A stretch of 7,351 bases of DNA, from NCBI GenBank assembly GCA_021154515.1, contig JAJKIL010000279.1:1-7351 (forward strand), given 5' to 3'. The notes beneath the pieces are model-generated. The model was not told the DNA's origin. It did not search any database and saw nothing but the letters and a program-made list of their open reading frames with translations. This document shows positions 1-7,203 of this stretch, in pieces. Each line of letters opens with the position of its first letter. Positions within the stretch are counted from its first letter, which is position 1. The position numbers and the translations under genes are program-made. The stretch comes from Niastella sp. (lineage in GTDB: Bacteria; Bacteroidota; Bacteroidia; Chitinophagales; Chitinophagaceae).

Positions 1-1871
1 ACAAATGCAAACCGGTTGCGGGGCGTGAGCGGCATAAACTGGTTGTCTTTTAAATATTTTCTTTCTGCAATGGTATAGGTATACCCGGCATACAGTTCCC
101 AATCGTGCAGTTTTAGTTGAACATAGGTGTCAAAGCCACGCGTGAGTATATGGCTGCCGGCATTGTTAAACGATACCGGTCCTGCGGCTTCTTCCGTTGC
201 AATAACCGGGTTGTTGATCTGCGTTAAAAAGAATGCATGGTTTATGAATATGGAACTTTCTTCGCCAAACTCTTTTTTGTAATTGATCTCCGCATTGTAG
301 CCTATTGATCTTTCTGCCTGTATACCGGGAGGTAATGATTGGATATCCTGAATGGGGTAATCTACAGTTTGTACGGCCAGCGGGTTGGGTGCTTTATAAC
401 CAAAGCCTACCCCCAGCCGCGTAGCCCATTCTTCATTGAACCGGTGAAATAATGCCACGCGTGGCAATACAAAGTCGCCATAGTGGTTGTGATGATCGGC
501 CCGGAGACCAGCTTCCAGGATGGTATTTACCGGTAAGTTAACGGTAGCCTGGGCAAAGGCGCCTACGGTATTATTATTAAAATTGGTCAATGCCACAGGA
601 TCGGAAGTCAGTATTTTGAAACGGTCGCCGGTTGCATTTACCCCGGCTACAAAACTGTATTTCTCTTTAGGAATAAGTATAGAAGCTTCAGTAAAATAAT
701 TGAACTGGTTCCCTTTAAAATGATGGATGTTGGTAGTGATCTCCCGGTCAAAGGAGGTTACGCTGGCTTTCAGCTGCAATCTGTTGCCGCCAACTATTGT
801 ACGATCAACCAACAGATCACCAGTATGACGATCAGTTTTATTCTTTTCAAAGAATTGATGCAGGGCATCTCCTTTTGCTTTTATCACCTGCATATCGCCC
901 CCATTGCGGGTTTCAAAGGTACTGGTATAACCCAGTGCAATGGTTGTTTTGCTATCCGGATAAAAAAAGAACCGGGGATGCAGGACCACCGCATCAATCT
1001 TTGGCACGTCGGAAAAGTTATCATCATTTACATCAACAGCATCCTGGTGCGTTATGCCACCAAAAAAGTTATAGCCTGCTTTCTTATTTCGTTTTGCTAC
1101 ATATGTATTGAAATTGCTTTCTTTCAGTGTGCTCTGATTAATCGTAAACATCCCCTCCTGTTCATAACCGGGCCGTTTGGAGATAAGATTGATAAGTCCG
1201 CCGATAGCGCCGCCACCATATAATGTAGAAGCAGATCCTTTTATCAGCTCCACCTGTTTAAGATCGAGCGGTGGTATTTGCATAATGCCAAAGCCGCCAC
1301 TGAACCCATCAAAAAGTGGCATACCATCGCGTAATATTTGTGTATAACGGCCATCCAAACCCTGGATACGTACATTTGAATTTCCAGATACAGCTGAGGA
1401 TTGCTGAATTTGTATGCCGCTTACATCCCCCAATATACTGGCAATGTTACCGGGTTTAATAGCGTTTTCTTCGTCCATCTCTTCCTTTCCCAGCACTTCC
1501 ACTTTCAGCGGTGAGTTTTCCATCCGCTGGTTATTACGGGTACTGGCCAGTACTGTTACTTCTTCCATTTCTTTATGCGTAGCAGTTAACAATACTTCAT
1601 GCCAGCTGGTATCGGGCAAAATAACGGTGAGTATAAAGAGTTCATACCCTACTGAAGAAAACTGAATTGTATGTTTGCCGGCTGACAGCCCGATTATCAC
1701 GGCCTGGCCACTGTCATTGGTAACAATGCCTTTGCCGCCGGTTGGAGTAACCGATATCCCGGGCAATGCCTGTGCGGTTGTTTTATCCTTAACAGTTACC
1801 CGGAAAATTCCCTGGGCAGAAACAGCCAATGTGCATACCAGGCATATAATAAACAGCATCCAGTTCTTCAT
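1..1871 (-). CDS. TonB-dependent outer-membrane receptor, 3' end cut by window edge
   Basis: This is an active-transport receptor of the outer membrane that uses TonB-ExbBD energy to import a scarce ligand. The reading frame is open from the ATG at 1871 to base 1 (623 codons), so the C-terminal barrel strands and the stop lie outside. Residues 1-19 form a signal peptide with likely cleavage at VSA|Q. Residues about 21-96 are a carboxypeptidase-regulatory-like beta domain (SVGYE at 73-77). A TonB-box-like EEVTVLAS spans 103-110. The plug runs about 115-234, with VRIQGLDGRYTQILRDGMP from 167, IKGSASTLYGGGAIGG at 210-225 and INLISK at 227-232. Barrel strands follow, including a histidine-rich DHHNHYGDF at 459-467. 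It is not SusC-like: no SusD gene follows the kinase, and the plug resembles the FepA/BtuB/HmuR type. It is probably the third gene of the regulator-kinase operon. The substrate (siderophore, heme, cobalamin or metal) cannot be told. The family call is very sure. Confidence 0.95.
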   Translation of the reverse strand, partial: MKNWMLFIICLVCTLAVSAQGIFRVTVKDKTTAQALPGISVTPTGGKGIVTNDSGQAVIIGLSAGKHTIQFSSVGYELFILTVILPDTSWHEVLLTATHKEMEEVTVLASTRNNQRMENSPLKVEVLGKEEMDEENAIKPGNIASILGDVSGIQIQQSSAVSGNSNVRIQGLDGRYTQILRDGMPLFDGFSGGFGIMQIPPLDLKQVELIKGSASTLYGGGAIGGLINLISKRPGYEQEGMFTINQSTLKESNFNTYVAKRNKKAGYNFFGGITHQDAVDVNDDNFSDVPKIDAVVLHPRFFFYPDSKTTIALGYTSTFETRNGGDMQVIKAKGDALHQFFEKNKTDRHTGDLLVDRTIVGGNRLQLKASVTSFDREITTNIHHFKGNQFNYFTEASILIPKEKYSFVAGVNATGDRFKILTSDPVALTNFNNNTVGAFAQATVNLPVNTILEAGLRADHHNHYGDFVLPRVALFHRFNEEWATRLGVGFGYKAPNPLAVQTVDYPIQDIQSLPPGIQAERSIGYNAEINYKKEFGEESSIFINHAFFLTQINNPVIATEEAAGPVSFNNAGSHILTRGFDTYVQLKLHDWELYAGYTYTIAERKYLKDNQFMPLTPRNRFAF

Positions 1872-1906
1872 GCGTTAATTTTATAACGAACCATTTAATA
1901 CGCATG
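1868..1906 (-). promoter_or_regulatory. Possible leader mini-ORF and start-codon hairpin before the receptor
   Basis: On the minus strand an ATG at 1894 opens an 8-codon frame (MVRYKINA) whose TGA at 1870-1868 overlaps the receptor ATG as ATGA. The same stretch has a perfect 7-bp inverted repeat: CATGCGT at 1869-1875 against ACGCATG at 1900-1906. After a 2-nt bulge a further 3 bp pair (1876-1878 with 1895-1897), with a 16-nt loop. The receptor start codon lies inside this stem. Such an arrangement could couple or restrain receptor translation. This is inference; no known riboswitch was recognised, and chance is possible for elements this short. Confidence 0.25.
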
Positions 1907-1942
1907 CAACCTAGTCCGGGAATCTGTCAGGATTTTGAAGCC

Positions 1943-3199
1943 TTACAATGTAATAGAAAAGATATGTAATCCCTGGTGGTAATCATATTGTAACGTATAG
2001 CCAGTTACTGCACAAACCTGTTTTACGATCGACAGGCCCAGTCCGTTCCCATCTGCTTTTGTATCGGGATGGCGATAAAAACGCTGGCTGACCTTTTCCT
2101 TTTCCAGGGCGGGCAATAGAGACGTGTTGGATATGGTCAATTGATGGGAGGTCAGTTCTATTTTAATAATCCCCCCATCTTTATTATACCGGATGGCGTT
2201 GTTCAACAGGTTATTCACGATAACCTCGGCAAGGTGAGCGTTACAGGAGATATACACCGGCGTTAGTTGCATTTGGAGCGTGATCCTTTTTGAAGCCAGG
2301 AGTTCCGCTAACTCGTCGGTTTTTTGCAGAATTATTTTATCCAGATCGATCTTTTCCTGTAGCGGGAATTGTCCATTCTCGATGCGCGCCAGTAATAGCA
2401 GGTCATGGTTCAGGCGGGTTAACCGGTTTACAGACTGGCCAATGGTTTGAATGGATTTATCGTGGTGCTGCAATACATTTTCATCCTGCATCAATGCTTC
2501 TATATGCGTTCTAATCACCGCCAGCGGGGTTTGCATTTCGTGGGCCGCATTGGCGCTGAACTCTTTCACTACCTGGTAATCCTGTTGCGCGCGGTCCGTC
2601 ATGCTAATCAGTCGATGGTTCAACAGATCAAACTCGCTAACGCCGCTAACCGGTAATTGCAGGGCCTGCTGTTTGGCCAACTGGTATTGTTCAACCTCCT
2701 CTACAGTTTTGTAAAAAGGTTTCCACAGGCGTTTTATCACCATGCGGTTGATGACGTAACCTGCCAGCAAGATGAGGGCTATCATGCCGGCGCCCACTAT
2801 TATAACCAGCTGTAACAGGTCTTCGGTTTCTACCTGCGATTTGGTTATTGTTGCCCGGTAATTTTTGTCCGCCACCTTAATATCAAATGCCAGTTTCCGC
2901 ATCCATTCCATTTCATTACTATCCGGGTCCGTAGCCTTTTCACTATAATATATAGTTCCCGGCTGCAGCTTATTGGTAACCACATAGGTGATCTGCTGGT
3001 TATAGGCATTCACCACCTCCGGCAGTTTATTATGCATTTGCACATAGGAGATTATTTCCGTTTGTTCCGTACGCAGGGATGCATCCAACTGCTTGAGCAA
3101 AACGGCGCGCAAAACAACATAAAATGCCACACTACCTACCACAAATACAATGATGGAAGCGGCGATATTGATGCGGTTATATCGGCTGAACAGTTTCAT
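1943..3199 (-). CDS. Sensor histidine kinase, two-component system
   Basis: An inner-membrane sensor kinase that should autophosphorylate and pass phosphate to the regulator encoded just upstream. In its 418 residues: TM helix about 12-33, a periplasmic sensor loop of roughly 95 residues (34-128), TM helix about 129-150, and a HAMP-like linker about 152-205 with the typical Pro161 and Glu189. The dimerisation/H-box is FSANAAHEMQTPLAVI with phospho-acceptor His220. The ATPase domain shows an N-box around Asn330-Asn334 (NNLLNNAIRYN), an F-box-like SQRFYR at 371-376 and a G2 box DGNGLGLSIVK at 383-393. The layout resembles QseC/PmrB/CusS-type kinases. The sensor loop has no Cys and no His/Met cluster, so metal sensing is not evident. 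The ATG overlaps the regulator's TGA by 4 nt, which points to translational coupling. The ligand is unknown; the kinase call is very sure. Confidence 0.95.
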   Translation of the reverse strand: MKLFSRYNRINIAASIIVFVVGSVAFYVVLRAVLLKQLDASLRTEQTEIISYVQMHNKLPEVVNAYNQQITYVVTNKLQPGTIYYSEKATDPDSNEMEWMRKLAFDIKVADKNYRATITKSQVETEDLLQLVIIVGAGMIALILLAGYVINRMVIKRLWKPFYKTVEEVEQYQLAKQQALQLPVSGVSEFDLLNHRLISMTDRAQQDYQVVKEFSANAAHEMQTPLAVIRTHIEALMQDENVLQHHDKSIQTIGQSVNRLTRLNHDLLLLARIENGQFPLQEKIDLDKIILQKTDELAELLASKRITLQMQLTPVYISCNAHLAEVIVNNLLNNAIRYNKDGGIIKIELTSHQLTISNTSLLPALEKEKVSQRFYRHPDTKADGNGLGLSIVKQVCAVTGYTLQYDYHQGLHIFSITL

Positions 3200-3873
3200 T
3201 TAATGGAAAATTTATACCCCATCCCGTAAATACTATGGATATAATCACCGGCCCCGTACTGAAGTAATTTTTTGCGCAGGTTCTTTACATGGGTGTAAAT
3301 AAAATCAAGGTTCTCCGCCAGGTCTGCATCATCGCCCCACAGGTGGCTGGCAATAGCGTCTTTTGACAATACCCGGTTCTTGTTCACCAGAAAGTACAAT
3401 AATAATTCATATTCCTTACGGGTGAGACTTATTTCGGTACCCTGCACCTTTACGGTCTTTGCCTGCACATCAACTTCCAACTCTTCAAAGCGGATGACCG
3501 TATTGCCCTGTAAGTTCTTGCGCCGGATAATGGCGGCAATGCGGGCGCTTAATTCAGGTAAGTGAAATGGTTTGGTGAGATAATCATCTGCCCCCAGCTG
3601 TAATCCTGTTAATTTATCATCCAGCTCATTACGCGCCGAAATAATGATCACGCCTTCGCTTTTTTGATTGGCTTTTAACTGACGAAGCAGTTCCAGCCCG
3701 CTGCCGCCAGGCAGCATAAGATCCAGTACAATACAGTCGTACTGGTAGATCTCGGTTTTTTCCAGGGCATCATGAAAGGTACTGACAGACTCGCAGAGGT
3801 ACTGCTGGTGATGCAGATAATCCACCATGGCCTTATTTAATGATGGTTCATCCTCAATAATCAGTACTTTCAT
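3196..3873 (-). CDS. OmpR/PhoB-family response regulator
   Basis: A cytoplasmic transcription factor controlled by phosphorylation from the neighbouring kinase. The receiver domain (about 1-118) has the acidic pocket Glu7-Asp8, phospho-acceptor Asp51 in VLDLMLPG, the switch residues Ser79 (IISAR) and Tyr98, and the invariant Lys101 in LTKPF. The C-terminal winged helix (about 127-225) has the usual SLTRKEYELLLYFLVN start, a recognition-helix region ending THVKNLRKKL, and the wing motif IHSIYGMGYKF. Its length of 225 residues is normal for the family. It is the first gene of the leftward operon. It is transcribed away from the membrane transferase gene, so the shared 115-bp gap is the natural place for its binding site. 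The best comparisons are QseB, PmrA and CusR, but sequence alone does not choose between them. Confidence 0.96.
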   Translation of the reverse strand: MKVLIIEDEPSLNKAMVDYLHHQQYLCESVSTFHDALEKTEIYQYDCIVLDLMLPGGSGLELLRQLKANQKSEGVIIISARNELDDKLTGLQLGADDYLTKPFHLPELSARIAAIIRRKNLQGNTVIRFEELEVDVQAKTVKVQGTEISLTRKEYELLLYFLVNKNRVLSKDAIASHLWGDDADLAENLDFIYTHVKNLRKKLLQYGAGDYIHSIYGMGYKFSIK

Positions 3874-3887
3874 ATTGGTAATTTATG

Positions 3888-3895
3888 CAAAGTAA
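3888..3895 (-). promoter_or_regulatory. Candidate Bacteroidetes -7 promoter element for the regulator operon
   Basis: On the minus strand this reads TTACTTTG, close to the Bacteroidota -7 consensus TAnnTTTG, and ends 14 nt before the regulator ATG. A matching -33 TTTG at the usual distance of about 20 nt was not found, so the call rests on one box. It would give a very short leader of about 10 nt, which suits genes without a Shine-Dalgarno sequence. Confidence 0.4.
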
Positions 3896-3905
3896 TATAC
3901 CAAAA

Positions 3906-3950
3906 CTGAAGAAATTTCGGCTAAAACTATTTCAATCTTCAGGATTTCAA
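3906..3950. promoter_or_regulatory. Candidate operator: phased ATTTC direct repeats with inverted repeat
   Basis: ATTTC occurs at 3914, 3929 and 3944, exactly 15 bp apart; the last two copies extend to ATTTCAA. Overlapping them is a perfect 7-bp inverted repeat, CTGAAGA at 3906-3912 against TCTTCAG at 3936-3942. The cluster sits 11-55 bp beyond the -7-like element of the regulator operon and 39-83 bp before the transferase ATG, so it could act on both divergent genes. OmpR-family proteins usually bind direct repeats with about 10-11 bp spacing, so 15 bp is not the standard pattern. The function is inferred. Confidence 0.35.
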
Positions 3951-3988
3951 CAAAATCACCCCCTTCATTTACACCCTTTTAAGAAGTT

Positions 3989-5935
3989 ATGATTGCTAAA
4001 TCCCGATATTCTGTACTATTCCACTTCATACTGTTCTTCCTGGTTATCTCATTTATTACAAGAACCGTTTTACTGGCATGGTCATTTCACAAAGCAGATC
4101 CTGGTATTGTTTCCTGTTTGCGCATGTATGGCCAGGGACTGATCTTTGATACCATAGTGGCCCTGTGCTTCTGCGTGGTATATTCTTTATATTTATTGAT
4201 CCTGCCCCAACGCTGGAATACGTCCAGAGTTAATAAAGTAATAACCTATGCCGGCTTTTTTCTGACCGTGCTTATCATCATGTTCTCCTTCTTTGCCGAA
4301 TTTGCGTTTTGGGATGAATTTGAAAGCCGGTTCAATTTTATTGCGGTAGACTACCTGGTATATACATTTGAGGTTATCAATAATATCAACCAGTCGTATC
4401 CCCTGCCCTGGCTTATCAGTGGCATGTTGTTGCTGACGGGGCTGGTGCTCTTTATTTTTTATAAAAGAAGGTTCTTTCAACAGAGTTTTAAATCTGATAC
4501 TCCTTTTGCTACGCGCCTTTTATATACCGGCATGGTAATATTTGGTGCATTTATGGGCCTTTTATTCATCTCCAATTCCTGGGCCGATGGACAGCACAAC
4601 CGGTATCAGAATGAATTATCGAAGGCAGGTATCTACTCCTTCTTTTCTGCTTTCAGGAATAATGAATTGAACTATTATGATTTTTATGCGAAGGAACCGG
4701 AAGAAAGCGCTTTTTCAATAGTACGTTCAGATCTGCAGGAGCCCAATTCGCCATTCATGGCGAACGGTTACACCATCAGGCGGCAAATAGCTAATGCCGG
4801 GATGGAGCAAAAGCCTAATGTGATAATGGTAACCATTGAAAGTTTCAGTGCCGATTTTATGGAACATTTTGGCAATACCAGCCACATTACACCGGTGCTC
4901 GATGCCCTGGCTGATTCGGCCATTCTGTTCACCAATATGTATGCAACAGGCACGCGTACCGTGCGGGGTATGGAAGCTTTGACGCTGTGCGTTCCACCCA
5001 CCCCCGGTAATAGTATTGTGCGGCGCAGCGATAACCAGGGTTTGTTTACCGTTGGCAGCATTTTTAAAAAAGCAGGTTATTCCCGCTCATTCTTTTATGG
5101 GGGTGACGGTTATTTTGATAACATGAATAACTTCTTTGGCAGTAACGGATTCGATATAATCGATAAAGGCGGCCGGTTTGAACCGGGCGATCATTTCACC
5201 GGCGCCCGAAGTATTATTGATGACAAGAACATTCATTTTGCCAATGCCTGGGGCATTTGTGATGAAGACCTGTACGATGCAGTTATCAGGGAGGCTGATG
5301 AGCGTTATGCCAAACAACAGCCCTTTTTTGATTTTGTGATGACCACCAGCAATCACCGTCCTTTTACTTATCCCGATAAAAAGATCGATATTCCTTCCGG
5401 CTCAGGCCGGGATGGAGCCGTAAAATATACTGATTATGCCATTGGGGAATTACTGAAAAAAGTACGCACCAAACCCTGGTTCAATAATACGGTATTCATT
5501 TTTGTGGCCGATCATTGCGCCAGCAGCGCCGGTAAAAATGAGATCAATGTTTCAAAATACCATATTCCCTGTATCATTTATAATTTGAAAAACGATGCCA
5601 GTCACGTCATCGATAAACAATGTTCGCAGATAGATATGTTTGCCACCTTATTCGGTCTGATGAACTGGCAATACGAATCAAACTGGTATGGCAAGAATGT
5701 GTTGTTACCAACCTTTCAACCCAGGGCCTATGTTGCTACTTATCAAAAGCTGGGTTATCTGCAACACGACAGCCTGGTGATTGCCAGTCCGCAACAACAG
5801 GTTACCACCAGTATCTGGAATGCCAAAACAGATGAACAGCATGTTATAAAGAATGATTCAGCATTGAGCAGGAAGGCAATTGCGGCATATCAAACAGCCT
5901 ATTATTTGTTTAAGCATGGGGGGATGAAAGAGTAG
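3989..5935 (+). CDS. LtaS/OpgB-like membrane transferase (alkaline phosphatase superfamily, sulfatase fold)
   Basis: A membrane protein that probably moves a phosphoglycerol or phosphoethanolamine group from phospholipid onto an envelope glycan or lipid. Its 648 residues give five TM helices (about 9-31, 50-72, 85-107, 139-158, 176-195), a linker, and an extracytoplasmic sulfatase-fold domain from about 276. The metal and catalytic residues are in LtaS order: Glu284 in VTIESFS, the likely nucleophile Thr324 in GTRTVRGMEAL, His456 in TTSNHRPF, and Asp508-His509 in FVADHCASSAG. A Thr rather than Cys at the nucleophile position argues against a true sulfatase needing formylglycine. The size matches LtaS-type enzymes. 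The ATG at 3989 is the first in frame; a purine run at 3981-3986 is too close to act as a normal ribosome site. It is divergent from the two-component operon and may be its target. Since Bacteroidota are not known to make lipoteichoic acid, the acceptor is open. Confidence 0.9.
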   Translation: MIAKSRYSVLFHFILFFLVISFITRTVLLAWSFHKADPGIVSCLRMYGQGLIFDTIVALCFCVVYSLYLLILPQRWNTSRVNKVITYAGFFLTVLIIMFSFFAEFAFWDEFESRFNFIAVDYLVYTFEVINNINQSYPLPWLISGMLLLTGLVLFIFYKRRFFQQSFKSDTPFATRLLYTGMVIFGAFMGLLFISNSWADGQHNRYQNELSKAGIYSFFSAFRNNELNYYDFYAKEPEESAFSIVRSDLQEPNSPFMANGYTIRRQIANAGMEQKPNVIMVTIESFSADFMEHFGNTSHITPVLDALADSAILFTNMYATGTRTVRGMEALTLCVPPTPGNSIVRRSDNQGLFTVGSIFKKAGYSRSFFYGGDGYFDNMNNFFGSNGFDIIDKGGRFEPGDHFTGARSIIDDKNIHFANAWGICDEDLYDAVIREADERYAKQQPFFDFVMTTSNHRPFTYPDKKIDIPSGSGRDGAVKYTDYAIGELLKKVRTKPWFNNTVFIFVADHCASSAGKNEINVSKYHIPCIIYNLKNDASHVIDKQCSQIDMFATLFGLMNWQYESNWYGKNVLLPTFQPRAYVATYQKLGYLQHDSLVIASPQQQVTTSIWNAKTDEQHVIKNDSALSRKAIAAYQTAYYLFKHGGMKE

Positions 5936-5938
5936 CAA

Positions 5939-5952
5939 GGCAGACGGCAGAC
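5939..5952. repeat. Tandem GGCAGAC duplication
   Basis: Two perfect adjacent copies of the heptamer GGCAGAC (5939-5945 and 5946-5952), followed by a partial echo (AGGAC), begin 3 nt after the transferase stop codon. It is one of three short-period repeats in the gaps around uxuA. No function can be assigned. Confidence 0.5.
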
Positions 5953-5964
5953 AGGACAAAAGCA

Positions 5965-5997
5965 AAAAGCCCACACCGGTTACCGGAGTGGGCTTTT
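5965..5997. terminator. Bidirectional intrinsic terminator between convergent genes
   Basis: The 10-bp stem AAAAGCCCAC (5965-5974) pairs with GTGGGCTTTT (5988-5997). After one A/A mismatch a further CCGG/CCGG stem (5976-5979 with 5983-5986) closes on a TTA loop. The A run on the left arm and the T run on the right arm let it work from either strand. It ends the rightward transferase transcript 30 nt after its stop and lies 36 nt beyond the uxuA stop for leftward transcripts. Confidence 0.88.
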
Positions 5998-6014
5998 ATG
6001 TTGTATTAACTTTG

Positions 6015-6037
6015 TCAACCTTATCAACCCCCTCAAC
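6015..6037. repeat. 9-bp-period TCAAC repeat running into the uxuA stop
   Basis: TCAAC occurs at 6015, 6024 and 6033, exactly 9 bp apart, with C/T-rich spacers. The third copy contains the uxuA stop (TCA on the plus strand, TGA on the coding strand) and part of its last sense codon. It could be a decayed microsatellite-like intergenic repeat. Confidence 0.45.
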
Positions 6038-7199
6038 TTACCTGCAAACTTCTAACAATTCCCAATTCTAACCCCCGCAACTCTGCTAATCCCCGTAACC
6101 GGCCAATGGCACTATAGCCCGGGTAGGTAGTTTTATTCAGGTCATCCAGCATCTGGTGACCATGATCGGGGCGCATGGGTAATGATACTTTTCTTTTTTG
6201 CATAACCAGCACCAGTTCTTTTATCACCGCATACATATCAACATCACCCGTGAGGTGATCGGCTTCAAAGAAGTTGCCGGCCCCATCTCTTTTTGTGCTG
6301 CGCAGGTGTACAAAATGAATGTGATCGCCATAGCGTTGTACTATGCCGGGCAAATCATTGTCTGTCCTTACGCCTAATGAACCCGTGCAAAAACACAACC
6401 CGTTTGCGTTGAAAGACACCGCCTCCAACATATCCTTTACATCCTGTTCGGTGCTCATAATACGGGGCAATCCCAATACCGGGTATGGCGGATCATCCGG
6501 ATGGATAGCCATTTTCAATCCACATTCCTCTGCCACAGGCACTACCTGTTGCAGGAAATAAAACAGGTGTGCTTTTAATTGCTGCGCATCGATGTGGCGA
6601 TAGGTTGTCAATGCAGCCAGTACCTGCTCCTTCGTAAAAGGTTCATCACTGCCTGGCAGTCCCAACAAGGCATTGCGGTACAAGGTTTCTTTTTTCTGAG
6701 GTGTTATGCTGTCGAGATAATGCCTTGCGCCGCTCAGTTCTTCCTTTGTATATTCTTTTTCGGCACCCGGTCTTTCCAGCATAAACACATCAAAGGCAAT
6801 AAAGGCCAGCCGTTCAAAGAACAGGGCCTTACTGCCATCGGGCATTTTATAGTTAATATCGGTTCTAACCCAATCAAGTATGGGCATAAAATTATAGGTG
6901 ATAACCTGTAACCCACAGGCAGCTACATTACGCAGACTTTCCTTGTAGTTTTGAATGTACTGCTGGTAATTACCGGTTTGCTTTTTAATGTCTTCATGCA
7001 CCGGTAAGCTCTCAATGACCGTCCAGCTCATGCCCGCCGCTTCGATCATGGCTTTTCGTTTGTTGATCTCGTCTACAGTCCATACATCACCCACGGGAAT
7101 GTGGTGCAGGGCCGTTACTACTCCGGAACATCCTGCCTGCCTGATATGTTGTAATGGAACGGGATCGTTTGGCCCGAACCAACGCATGGTATACTCCAT
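6033..7199 (-). CDS. uxuA: Mannonate dehydratase
   Basis: A cytoplasmic enzyme that removes water from D-mannonate to give 2-keto-3-deoxy-D-gluconate, a step in D-glucuronate breakdown (EC 4.2.1.8). The 388 residues match the UxuA family end to end: the N-terminal MEYTMRWFGPNDPV, TALHHIPVGDVW at 29-40, YNFMPILDWVRT at 102-113, and the C-terminal GLAELRGLELGI at 370-381. Likely divalent-metal ligands are His233 (AIHPDDPP), Cys271 (CFCTGSLG), His298 (HFVHLRS) and Asp345 (RPDHGHQ), all present, so the enzyme should be active. The ATG at 7199 is chosen because the family begins ME-T-RW-GPNDPV; the next ATG, at residue 5, would remove conserved residues. No uxuB, uxaC or transporter gene is visible, but they could lie beyond the right edge. 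No promoter was recognised upstream. Confidence 0.97.
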   Translation of the reverse strand: MEYTMRWFGPNDPVPLQHIRQAGCSGVVTALHHIPVGDVWTVDEINKRKAMIEAAGMSWTVIESLPVHEDIKKQTGNYQQYIQNYKESLRNVAACGLQVITYNFMPILDWVRTDINYKMPDGSKALFFERLAFIAFDVFMLERPGAEKEYTKEELSGARHYLDSITPQKKETLYRNALLGLPGSDEPFTKEQVLAALTTYRHIDAQQLKAHLFYFLQQVVPVAEECGLKMAIHPDDPPYPVLGLPRIMSTEQDVKDMLEAVSFNANGLCFCTGSLGVRTDNDLPGIVQRYGDHIHFVHLRSTKRDGAGNFFEADHLTGDVDMYAVIKELVLVMQKRKVSLPMRPDHGHQMLDDLNKTTYPGYSAIGRLRGLAELRGLELGIVRSLQVS

Positions 7200-7203
7200 G
7201 ATA

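Noticed and set aside
720..1223. Plus-strand open frame of 167 codons inside the receptor region
   Set aside because: It runs antisense to the receptor's plug and barrel coding frame, which is continuous and shows clear family motifs. Its translation has no recognisable domain.
1872..1942. A separate promoter or terminator in the kinase-receptor gap
   Set aside because: No TAnnTTTG-like box and no GC-rich hairpin with a T run was found there. An internal promoter of another type cannot be excluded.
1..3873. A SusC/SusD polysaccharide utilisation locus
   Set aside because: No SusD-like lipoprotein is seen, the plug is not SusC-type, and the regulator pair is a classical two-component system rather than a hybrid sensor. 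The missing left side could still add genes.
3989..5935. A true sulfatase acting on sulfated glycans
   Set aside because: The catalytic position is Thr324 and there is no C/S-x-P-x-R formylglycine motif. The five N-terminal membrane helices fit the LtaS/OpgB type.
6579..6911. Plus-strand open frame of 110 codons opposite uxuA
   Set aside because: It is antisense to a fully conserved uxuA frame, has low-complexity Cys/Phe-rich translation, and no start signal.
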